From JBKEDH01 sp047975295 (GTDB taxonomy: Bacteria > Bacteroidota > Bacteroidia > Flavobacteriales > Flavobacteriaceae), in NCBI GenBank assembly GCA_047975295.1, contig JBKEDH010000034.1, positions 1 through 12,108 of the forward strand: DNA of 12,108 nt. Reading direction: 5' to 3'. Numbering within the stretch: position 1 is the stretch's first letter; each line of letters opens with the position of its first letter. The translations under genes were made by a program, and so were the position numbers. The notes under the pieces are model-generated. The model had not been told where the DNA came from. It searched no databases and saw nothing but the letters and a program-made list of their open reading frames with translations. Shown one piece after another: positions 6,321-12,108 of the stretch.

Positions 6321-7010
6321 TTAAAACTTGGTATCCAATTTAATGTAATCCAAAAACTCACGGCGGGTTTGTTCCTCTTTAAACTTGCCTCCAAATTCCG
6401 AGGTAATGGTACTGCTTTCAATATCGCGGATACCTCTGGAATTTACGCATAGGTGTTTGGCATCTATAACGCAGGCTACATCTTTGGTGTTCAAAATAGC
6501 TTGCATTTCTTTAACGATTTGGATGGTTAAGCGTTCCTGTACCTGTGGGCGCTTGGCGTAGTAATCGACAATACGATTCATTTTGGATAGCCCCACAACC
6601 GTACCGTTCGAAATGTAGGCAATATGGGCCTTGCCTACAATGGGTAGTAAATGGTGTTCGCAAGTGGAGTAAACCGTAATGTTTTTTTCGACTAGCATTT
6701 CGCCGTATTTGTATTTGTTTTCGAATGTTGAAGCGCTGGGTTTTTTATCGGGATTTAAGCCTCCAAAAATTTCCTTTACAAACATTTTGGCCACACGGTT
6801 AGGAGTGCCTTTAAGGCTGTCGTCGGTTAAGTCTAGGCCAAGGGTTTCCATAATGTGGTGTACATCAGCTTTTATCAACGCCATCTTTTCGTCGTCTGTA
6901 AGTTTAAAGGCATCGTTGCGTAAAGGTGTATTTGCCGATGTTGCGATATGGTCGTCGCCAAGCGAATCTATCGCTTCTACATGATTCTCAAATTTCATTG
7001 GTTTCTTCAT
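6321..7010 (-). CDS. folE: GTP cyclohydrolase I
   Basis: FolE converts GTP to 7,8-dihydroneopterin triphosphate, the first step of tetrahydrofolate (and queuosine) synthesis, as a cytosolic zinc-dependent decamer. The 229-residue product is typical in length. Family motifs are intact: GTPNRVAKM (68-76), STCEHHLLP with zinc ligands C117 and H119/H120, GLSKMNRIVDYYAKRPQVQERLT at about 140-162, and DAKHLCVNSRG with the third zinc ligand C188. Residues 1-40 are a variable, charged extension. The frame can be pushed upstream to a TTG at 7055, but the ATG at 7010 fits the family start better. The promoter motif at 7090-7083 gives a leader of about 65 nt. Downstream, the GNAT gene follows after 81 bp, so the two may form one transcript. 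Confidence 0.96.
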   Translation of the reverse strand: MKKPMKFENHVEAIDSLGDDHIATSANTPLRNDAFKLTDDEKMALIKADVHHIMETLGLDLTDDSLKGTPNRVAKMFVKEIFGGLNPDKKPSASTFENKYKYGEMLVEKNITVYSTCEHHLLPIVGKAHIAYISNGTVVGLSKMNRIVDYYAKRPQVQERLTIQIVKEMQAILNTKDVACVIDAKHLCVNSRGIRDIESSTITSEFGGKFKEEQTRREFLDYIKLDTKF

Positions 7011-7082
7011 TGTGTTTTTAAAGGTTTCGAAAAATGATTTTAAGCAAGCTTTCAAAAGAAATAAAAAACATATTTAAGTCTG

Positions 7083-7090
7083 CAAAGATA
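7083..7090 (-). promoter_or_regulatory. Bacteroidota -7 element for folE
   Basis: On the minus strand this reads TATCTTTG, a full match to TAnnTTTG and the same octamer as the pepD -7 element. It lies between the terminator of the outer-membrane-protein operon and the folE ATG, which is the expected place. The -33 region is not a clear match. Predicted leader length is about 65 nt. Confidence 0.6.
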
Positions 7091-7150
7091 AGCAAAACAC
7101 TTTTGTTCTGTTTTTATTTGCGGATAATTAATTTTGATGGCGGGATAAAT

Positions 7151-7189
7151 AAAAAAGGTACTGCTTTCTTGTATTTAAAACAGTACCTT
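7151..7189 (-). terminator. Intrinsic terminator of the lipoprotein-barrel operon
   Basis: AAGGTACTG (7155-7163) pairs perfectly with CAGTACCTT (7181-7189), and TTT/AAA adds inner pairs around a short loop. Read on the minus strand the stem is followed by TTTTTTATTTAT, a good U-tract. It begins about 20 bp past the stop codon of the barrel gene at 7211 and separates that operon from folE. Confidence 0.85.
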
Positions 7190-7210
7190 CTTTTGTGTTT
7201 TCTATAAAAG

Positions 7211-8788
7211 CTATATATTAAAACTTAAAGAAAGCAGGAAGTTTGTATTCTTTGCTTTTACTTTTGTATAAGGGGAGTCGCCCGACATTAAATTGTACAG
7301 GTTGTTGTTTGATGAACGTTGCGATTGGTCGAATGTAAAATCCAATCGGGTATTTCCAAAACTGTAGCCCAAACCAAGTGAGTACCCATTAAGATCGCCA
7401 ACGGTTTCTCCATTTTTGTAAGGACTGTCCTCGTAACGGAAACCGCCCCTCAAGCTAAGTTGTTCTGTAGCTTTAATTTCGGTGCCTATTCTGTAGGTTG
7501 AAGCCGTAGTTAAAACATCGTTGGCCGCATTATTAATATCGGTAAATTCGTTTTGAGGTTTAAATTTAATGTTGCTATAATCCTTAAACGAATAATCGAA
7601 GCTTATTAAACCGTATTTACCAAATACATAAGCCAAACTACCTGTAAATTTTCCAGGTGTTCTTAGGTTATAGCGAGGAAAAATATTAATTATATTTGGG
7701 TTTAATGCGTCTTTGTCATTGTTGATTAATTCGCTGGTGTCAAGAAATTGAGTGGTTTCATCTTCCAAAGTGTACCAAATAGGAGAATCATAGGACAAGC
7801 CTAAACGAAGTTCTTGGGTTAATTTAAAAATACCGCCCAATTGAAAAGAGAATCCGTTGCCTTTTGTTCTCAAGTTATTTTCAAAGGTTAGATCTGTAAC
7901 GATTGAACCTGTATTGCTATTTGTTTCTCTGAGTACTGTTGATTTTTCGTAATCGACAAAGTGAGAATTCAAATTTAAGCCTAAGGAAATTTTGTCTTCG
8001 TATTGTGTAGCAAAATTAAAAGCCACTTTGCCATTATATCCAGATTCGTAATAGGAATATGTGTGATTGAAATTTCCGGGAGCTATACTGGTTATGTAGT
8101 CAGTATTATTATTGGTGTCAGACACGGGGTCTATTAATTCAGAATAAAGACCTAAAAAAGCTTGTTGTTCACTAAATCCGTATGCTCTTCCTATATCTGC
8201 ATATGCTTCGGTTATAGATTCTCCTTCCCTTAAACGTATGTTTTCAAGAGAAACTCCTTGCGCATGTTCGTAGAAATATCCTGACACCGAATTTTTAGGA
8301 GAGTATATCCTATTGCCATCAATATCTGTGAAATTATCATTGAATATATCGCTTGAATTAGTGTTGGTACCAATAGATCTCCAGAAATTATCGTGACTTC
8401 TAGTACGTTCATAGGCAATTCCCAAAGCAATTTTTCTCCAAGGCGAACCACTTTTTGTTTCGAATACAAAGGCGGCACCGGCTTGGTTAAAGTTAAAATC
8501 CGATTCCTTTGTGTTGTTGCTGTTACCAAAATACCGTGCATTATTCTTGGTATAGGTATTCGATAAGGTAAAAGCGATATTGCTTTTGCTAAAAATGGCC
8601 GAACTTGCAGGATTGATGCTAATAGCACTTAAATCGCCGCCCAATGCCCCAAAAGCACCGCTAAGAGCTCTAAAACGAGCCGTTCCTTGAATTTCATCTT
8701 GCGAATATCGTATGCCGTCGGTTAAATCTTGGGCGTATATGCCCGAGGCACATAGCATGCCCATAAAAAGCAGTTGTATCTTTTTCAT
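7211..8788 (-). CDS. OmpP1/FadL-like outer membrane beta-barrel protein
   Basis: This 525-residue protein has a standard signal peptide (MKKIQLLFMGMLCASGIYA, cleavage likely after A19). The mature N-terminus continues with RALSGAFGALGGDLSAISINPASSAIFSKSNIAFTLS. The GGDLSA/NPA pattern is typical of the OmpP1/FadL/TodX family, in which the N-terminal segment plugs the barrel. The rest alternates short aromatic strands with polar loops and ends in NFLLSLSFNI, a plausible last barrel strand. FadL relatives move hydrophobic molecules such as long-chain fatty acids across the outer membrane; the substrate here is unknown. Its start lies 24 bp after the stop of the lipoprotein gene, so the two form an operon closed by the terminator at 7151-7189. 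Members are often annotated as transporter or hemin receptor; I would not go beyond the family. Confidence 0.87.
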   Translation of the reverse strand: MKKIQLLFMGMLCASGIYAQDLTDGIRYSQDEIQGTARFRALSGAFGALGGDLSAISINPASSAIFSKSNIAFTLSNTYTKNNARYFGNSNNTKESDFNFNQAGAAFVFETKSGSPWRKIALGIAYERTRSHDNFWRSIGTNTNSSDIFNDNFTDIDGNRIYSPKNSVSGYFYEHAQGVSLENIRLREGESITEAYADIGRAYGFSEQQAFLGLYSELIDPVSDTNNNTDYITSIAPGNFNHTYSYYESGYNGKVAFNFATQYEDKISLGLNLNSHFVDYEKSTVLRETNSNTGSIVTDLTFENNLRTKGNGFSFQLGGIFKLTQELRLGLSYDSPIWYTLEDETTQFLDTSELINNDKDALNPNIINIFPRYNLRTPGKFTGSLAYVFGKYGLISFDYSFKDYSNIKFKPQNEFTDINNAANDVLTTASTYRIGTEIKATEQLSLRGGFRYEDSPYKNGETVGDLNGYSLGLGYSFGNTRLDFTFDQSQRSSNNNLYNLMSGDSPYTKVKAKNTNFLLSLSFNI

Positions 8789-8812
8789 TTGTTGATTTAT
8801 TTTTTTTAATAA

Positions 8813-9910
8813 TTAACGTCTTCTGCTACCACCCGAAGAAGATCTGGAAGAACTGCCCGAAGACCTTGACATAGAGCCAGAGCTATAACTTCTGGTAGGT
8901 GTTGAATAGCTTGAACTCCGTCTTGTACTTGTTGAATTGCTTGGAGAATAGTTCCTCCTGCTACTCGATCTAGTAGTGGTTGAAGGCGTATAGCTTCTTG
9001 AGGTGCTATTATTGCGTCTTACCGTCGAAGACCTTGTGGTCGAGTTGGTCGAAGGTGTTCTTGTTACGGTTGTACCACGACGATACACGTTAGAGCCGTT
9101 GTTGGTACTGTAATTTCTTCTATTTGTAGAAGTAGAATTAACACTGCTGCGTCTTGACGTGCTATATCTTGACGAATTTATGGCAGAGCTCCTTCTTGTG
9201 GTGCCAACATTGTTTCTATTGTAGCTTGTCCTTCCCGAACGATTATAGCTACTGCTGCCTCTTCGAGTGGCATTGTAAGCGTAATGTCTTCCACCATAAT
9301 AACGGTTGTTGCCATAATACCAAGGATTGTGGTTATGGTGTCCGTAATAACCGCCGCCATAGTAGCCCCATCCCCAGTTCCAGCCAAAACTTAAGCCCCA
9401 GCCACCGCCGTACCAATTGTTGTAGCCGCCGTAGTAGGGGTAACTCCAAAACGGATCGTAATAGCCCCAGCCATTATATCTCCAACGGTTGTAATAAAAA
9501 GGGTCGTTCATCCAAAAGCCATCGTAGCCCCAACCGGAGTTGTAGTTAATGGTAACATTACTATAGTCTTGGCCCCATCCGGGATACCCTTGGTAATCGT
9601 TATCCATATCTTGGTTGTCGTATGCCGCACTTTCGTAACTATCTATATCGGTAAAAATTTCACTATCCGATATCATATAGTCCGATTCTATCGATTTATT
9701 TTTGAAATAATTTTTATAATATTCGCTTTTAGAGCCATTGTTTCTTGGTGTTTCAACAACAACAGTTCTCTCATATTGCGGTGTAGAACCGTATATGCCG
9801 TCGCTTTCTGTACCAACGTATTGGTAAGATCCGCAGGAGGATAGCCCAAAAGCCAATCCTAAAACGGCCACAACCGACATTTTCGTTTTTAGGTAGTTAT
9901 AAATTTTCAT
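8813..9910 (-). CDS. Low-complexity lipoprotein with aromatic-Gly core and Ser/Arg/Thr tail
   Basis: The 365-residue product starts with a lipoprotein signal: MKIYNYLKTK, a hydrophobic core, and the lipobox LSSC with the lipidated cysteine at C26. Four zones follow. Residues ~27-110 are polar and acidic, containing SDSEIFTDIDSYESAAYDNQD. Residues ~110-205 are extremely rich in Gly, Tyr, Trp and Asn (for example WGYYDPFWSYPYYGG). Residues ~205-220 are a His/Tyr transition. Residues ~215-365 are almost only Ser, Arg, Thr and Asn, with a little Tyr and Pro, ending SGGSRRR. No enzymatic motif is visible. It is likely an envelope protein anchored in the outer membrane. It precedes the barrel gene by 24 bp and has a TAnnTTTG promoter, so the two are probably made together. 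Partnership is an inference. The ordered start and lipobox make the gene convincing despite its composition. Confidence 0.85.
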   Translation of the reverse strand: MKIYNYLKTKMSVVAVLGLAFGLSSCGSYQYVGTESDGIYGSTPQYERTVVVETPRNNGSKSEYYKNYFKNKSIESDYMISDSEIFTDIDSYESAAYDNQDMDNDYQGYPGWGQDYSNVTINYNSGWGYDGFWMNDPFYYNRWRYNGWGYYDPFWSYPYYGGYNNWYGGGWGLSFGWNWGWGYYGGGYYGHHNHNPWYYGNNRYYGGRHYAYNATRRGSSSYNRSGRTSYNRNNVGTTRRSSAINSSRYSTSRRSSVNSTSTNRRNYSTNNGSNVYRRGTTVTRTPSTNSTTRSSTVRRNNSTSRSYTPSTTTRSSSRRNYSPSNSTSTRRSSSYSTPTRSYSSGSMSRSSGSSSRSSSGGSRRR

Positions 9911-9938
9911 ATCTCAATTTTTTTATTGTTGAACATTA

Positions 9939-9946
9939 CAAAAATA
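9939..9946 (-). promoter_or_regulatory. Bacteroidota -7 element for the lipoprotein-barrel operon
   Basis: On the minus strand this reads TATTTTTG, a full TAnnTTTG match. A start site about 7 nt downstream gives a leader of about 22 nt before the lipoprotein ATG at 9910. No convincing -33 TTG is present at the usual spacing. The region is shared with the divergent proS promoter, for which only a weaker match (AATATTTG at 9987-9994) is visible. Confidence 0.5.
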
Positions 9947-10010
9947 GTTAGTTTTGTCGAAACTATTTAATATTTAACATAATCGCAATATTTGTGCCAA
10001 AATATATTGT

Positions 10011-11489
10011 ATGAGTAAAAAACTTACCAGTAGAGCAGAAGATTATTCCAAATGGTATAACGAATTGGTTGTAAAAGCCGATCTTGCGGAGAATTCGGCC
10101 GTTAGGGGATGTATGGTTATAAAGCCTTATGGTTTTGCTATTTGGGAAAAAATGCAGGCCGAACTTGATAGGATGTTTAAGGAAACTGGACACCAAAACG
10201 CATATTTTCCGTTGTTTGTACCTAAAAGCCTGTTCGAGGCCGAAGAAAAAAATGCTGAAGGTTTTGCCAAAGAATGTGCCGTGGTAACACATTACAGGTT
10301 GCAGAACGATCCGGAAAAACCGGGAAAATTACGTGTCGATCCCGAAGCAAGATTGGAAGAAGAGCTTGTGGTGCGTCCAACCAGCGAGGCCATTATCTGG
10401 AATACCTACAGAAACTGGATACAGTCGTATCGGGATTTGCCTATATTGATAAACCAGTGGGCCAATGTTGTACGTTGGGAAATGCGTACCCGATTGTTTT
10501 TGCGTACGGCCGAATTTTTATGGCAGGAAGGGCATACCGCACATGAAACAAAGGAGGAGGCCTTAGAAGAAACCAAAACCATGAATAATGTATATGCCAC
10601 TTTTGTCGAAAATTTTATGGCCATACCCGTTATTCAAGGAGTCAAGACCGAAAGCGAACGTTTTGCGGGAGCAGAAGAAACTTATTGTATCGAGGCTTTG
10701 ATGCAGGACGGAAAAGCGCTGCAGGCCGGAACCTCGCATTTTTTGGGACAGAATTTTGCCAAAGCTTTCGATGTAAAATACGCCACTAAAGAGGGCAATC
10801 AGGATTATGTTTGGGCAACATCTTGGGGCGTTTCTACCCGTTTGATAGGTGCGCTTATAATGACGCACAGCGACGATAATGGATTAGTGCTGCCACCTAA
10901 TTTAGCACCCAATCAAGTTGTTATTGTACCTATATATAAAAGTGAGGACGATTTAGACCGTATTAGCGAAGTAGCCAATTCTATTATGAAAGAATTACGT
11001 GCTAAAGGAATAACCGTTAAATACGATAACAGAACCACACAGCGTCCGGGAGCCAAGTTTGCACAGCATGAATTACAAGGCGTACCCTTGCGGATTGCCA
11101 TTGGCCCTAAAGATTTGGAAAATAATACTGTGGAATTGGCCAGACGCGATACATTGACCAAAAGTATTGAGCCAGTAGCAGGTATAGCCGAAACGATTAA
11201 TGGATTGCTTGAAGAAATTCAGAACACATTATTTAAAAAGGCCTTGGATTTTAGAAAAAAACATACCACAAAGGCCGATACTTTTGAAGCTTTTAAGGAT
11301 GCGTTGGAAAACAAAACAGGATTTGTTTCGGCGCATTGGGACGGCACTGCCGAAACCGAAGATAAGATAAAAGAACTAACAAAGGCTACAATTCGTTGTA
11401 TTCCTTTAGATATGGATAGGGAAGAAGGTGTTTGTGTTTACTCGGGGAAACCATCGAAAGGGCGGGTATTGTTTGCCAAAGCTTATTAA
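10011..11489 (+). CDS. proS: Proline--tRNA ligase (archaeal/eukaryotic-type ProS)
   Basis: ProS charges tRNA-Pro with proline in the cytosol. The 492-residue protein is the short form, without the ~180-residue editing insertion of the E. coli-type enzyme. Class II motifs are visible: motif 1 region VRGCMVIKPYGFAIWEKMQ (31-49), the TSE loop (124-126), motif 2 RWEMRT with FLRTAEFLWQEGHT (155-176), and motif 3 in SWGVSTRLIGALIMTHSDD. An anticodon-binding domain (VVIVPIYK onward) follows, then the extra C-terminal domain ending FAKAY, whose terminal tyrosine is a hallmark of this type. That domain keeps only C463 and C475 of the cysteines that bind zinc in some relatives. The ATG at 10011 has an AT-rich leader. 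It is divergent from the lipoprotein operon. Confidence 0.97.
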   Translation: MSKKLTSRAEDYSKWYNELVVKADLAENSAVRGCMVIKPYGFAIWEKMQAELDRMFKETGHQNAYFPLFVPKSLFEAEEKNAEGFAKECAVVTHYRLQNDPEKPGKLRVDPEARLEEELVVRPTSEAIIWNTYRNWIQSYRDLPILINQWANVVRWEMRTRLFLRTAEFLWQEGHTAHETKEEALEETKTMNNVYATFVENFMAIPVIQGVKTESERFAGAEETYCIEALMQDGKALQAGTSHFLGQNFAKAFDVKYATKEGNQDYVWATSWGVSTRLIGALIMTHSDDNGLVLPPNLAPNQVVIVPIYKSEDDLDRISEVANSIMKELRAKGITVKYDNRTTQRPGAKFAQHELQGVPLRIAIGPKDLENNTVELARRDTLTKSIEPVAGIAETINGLLEEIQNTLFKKALDFRKKHTTKADTFEAFKDALENKTGFVSAHWDGTAETEDKIKELTKATIRCIPLDMDREEGVCVYSGKPSKGRVLFAKAY

Positions 11490-11522
11490 TAGATGTTTTT
11501 TTTAAAAAATGACGTTACACTA

Positions 11523-11552
11523 TTGCAACATTCAAAAAAAGGTTTAATTTTG
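11523..11552 (+). promoter_or_regulatory. Upstream promoter (P1) before tRNA-Glu
   Basis: TTG at 11523-11525, a spacer of exactly 19 nt, and TAATTTTG at 11545-11552 match the full Bacteroidota promoter. It would start RNA near 11558, about 118 nt upstream of tRNA-Glu. The leader contains an eight-codon ATG-to-stop frame (11577-11603) and the small palindrome ACAAT/ATTGT, with nothing recognisable. It may be a second promoter for the tRNA-rpsT unit or a relic of a lost gene. Confidence 0.55.
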
Positions 11553-11628
11553 CATCCGCAATCAAGGTATTGTTTATGTTATTTGAAACAATTATTGTGT
11601 AAAAATGCAATAAAAAAGATAAAAAGTG

Positions 11629-11658
11629 TTGCAGGTTAATAAAAAATATTTACCTTTG
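11629..11658 (+). promoter_or_regulatory. Main promoter (P2) of tRNA-Glu and rpsT
   Basis: TTG at 11629-11631, a 19-nt spacer, and TACCTTTG at 11651-11658 form a complete -33/-7 promoter. The predicted start near 11665 is about 10 nt before the mature tRNA 5' end. No separate TAnnTTTG motif lies in the 30 nt between the tRNA and rpsT, so this promoter most likely serves both. Confidence 0.75.
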
Positions 11659-11675
11659 CGCACTCTAAAACAAAT

Positions 11676-11747
11676 GGCCCGTTCGTCTATCGGCTAGGAC
11701 GCCAGGTTTTCATCCTGGTAAGAGGGGTTCGATTCCCCTACGGGCTA
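11676..11747 (+). tRNA. tRNA-Glu (anticodon UUC)
   Basis: The 72-nt sequence folds into a standard cloverleaf. The 7-bp acceptor pairs GGCCCGT with ACGGGCT (the first pair is G-U). The D arm contains CGGCTAGG. The anticodon stem CCAGG/CCTGG (11702-11706, 11714-11718) encloses the loop TTTTCAT with anticodon TTC at 11709-11711. The T arm is GGGG-TTCGATT-CCCC, and the discriminator is A. No CCA is encoded. This tRNA is the glutamate donor for protein synthesis and, as known in bacteria with glutamyl-tRNA reductase, for tetrapyrrole synthesis. It sits 30 nt before rpsT and is probably processed from a shared transcript. Confidence 0.97.
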
Positions 11748-11777
11748 CATCTTTTATAAATTAAGAAATAAAAAGAA

Positions 11778-12029
11778 ATGGCAAACCATAAGTCAGCATT
11801 AAAAAGAATCAGACGTAACGAATCAAGGCGTTTACTTAACAGATATCAGCATAAAACCACACGTTCGGCGATTAAAAAGCTACGTGAGTTGACTGATAAA
11901 AAAGAAGCAGAAGTGTTATATCCTTCTGTGGTTTCCATGTTGGATAAATTGGCTAAAAGGAATATTATACATGCCAATAAAGCTGCAAACTTAAAATCTG
12001 GTTTGGCGAAACACGTTGCCTCACTTTAA
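11778..12029 (+). CDS. rpsT: 30S ribosomal protein S20
   Basis: S20 binds the 16S rRNA and helps assemble the small subunit. The 83-residue protein is normal in length, strongly basic, and fits the family pattern: MANHKSALKRIRRNESRRLLNR at the N-terminus, a central TTRSAIKKLRE helix, and the HANKAANLKSGLAKHV C-terminal helix. The ATG is preceded by an A-rich stretch (AAATAAAAAGAA) rather than a Shine-Dalgarno sequence, normal for this phylum. It follows tRNA-Glu by 30 nt and is closed by a strong terminator 22 bp after the stop, so tRNA-Glu and rpsT form one short transcription unit. Pairing with a tRNA could tie S20 output to stable-RNA synthesis; that is an inference. Confidence 0.98.
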   Translation: MANHKSALKRIRRNESRRLLNRYQHKTTRSAIKKLRELTDKKEAEVLYPSVVSMLDKLAKRNIIHANKAANLKSGLAKHVASL

Positions 12030-12050
12030 TAGACTTAGTTTTTATAGTAT

Positions 12051-12092
12051 AAAAAAGCTTTCCGATTTTTCCGGAAAGCTTTTTTGTTTTTT
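12051..12092 (+). terminator. Intrinsic terminator of tRNA-Glu-rpsT
   Basis: A perfect 14-bp stem pairs 12051-12064 (AAAAAAGCTTTCCG) with 12072-12085 (CGGAAAGCTTTTTT) around a 7-nt loop, followed by GTTTTTT. The A-run before and T-run after make it potentially bidirectional, so it could also stop a minus-strand gene arriving from the right of the window. Confidence 0.93.
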
Positions 12093-12108
12093 AACGGGGT
12101 TGAAAATT

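Noticed and set aside
7011..7055. Upstream TTG start for folE
   Set aside because: It depends on a rare TTG start and adds 15 residues not expected in the family. The ATG at 7010 gives a normal-length protein.
9154..9549. Plus-strand open frame of 131 codons inside the lipoprotein gene
   Set aside because: It is the reverse shadow of the low-complexity Ser/Arg and Gly/Tyr codons; its Cys/His-rich composition is an artefact of that.
11577..11603. Eight-codon frame (MLFETIIV) upstream of tRNA-Glu as a leader peptide
   Set aside because: There is no run of regulatory codons and no terminator/antiterminator pair after it. A frame this short is expected by chance.

Overview
The window looks like a chromosomal segment of a low-GC member of the Bacteroidota, most likely family Flavobacteriaceae. 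The evidence is AT-rich DNA, -7 elements of the TAnnTTTG type (clearest upstream of tRNA-Glu, pepD, folE, the DUF3810 gene and the lipoprotein gene), A-rich leaders without Shine-Dalgarno sequences, and the protein families present (DUF3810, an OmpP1/FadL-like barrel, the archaeal/eukaryotic-type prolyl-tRNA synthetase). No phage, transposase, CRISPR array or recognisable defence system is present. Most of the window is ordinary housekeeping DNA, and the unusual material lies between the genes.

Layout, left to right. Positions 1-263 hold no convincing gene. A DUF3810 membrane protein with an HEVAH motif (264-1334, minus) diverges from an M20C aminoacyl-histidine dipeptidase (pepD, 1516-2988, plus). 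The gap between them carries a back-to-back pair of -7 motifs with a folded palindromic element between. After pepD come a perfect 16-bp palindrome (3062-3094) and an unrecognised membrane-anchored protein (3175-3711, plus). Then follows a minus-strand block read right to left: folE (GTP cyclohydrolase I, 6321-7010), a GNAT acetyltransferase (5691-6239), cysS (4035-5516) and yidD (3723-3944). Arrays of a 7-bp unit lie on both sides of the cysS-GNAT pair in opposite orientation, and a hairpin-rich element forms the 3' end of the GNAT gene.

Further right, a lipoprotein gene with a very low-complexity product (8813-9910) and an outer-membrane beta-barrel gene (7211-8788) form a two-gene minus-strand operon, with a promoter at 9939-9946 and a terminator at 7151-7189. 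Divergent from it, on the plus strand, is a translation cluster: proS (10011-11489), tRNA-Glu(UUC) (11676-11747) and rpsT (11778-12029), closed by a strong terminator. Two promoter motifs with identical 19-nt spacing precede the tRNA, so tRNA-Glu and S20 are probably made from one transcript.

Functionally the window joins protein synthesis (cysS, proS, tRNA-Glu, rpsT), envelope biogenesis (yidD, the lipoprotein, the barrel), pterin/folate synthesis (folE) and dipeptide turnover (pepD). I see no clearly new multi-gene system. The best candidates for a second look are the inverted heptad arrays, the repeat-derived GNAT C-terminus, the structured element between the divergent promoters, and the aromatic/Ser-Arg-rich lipoprotein next to the barrel.
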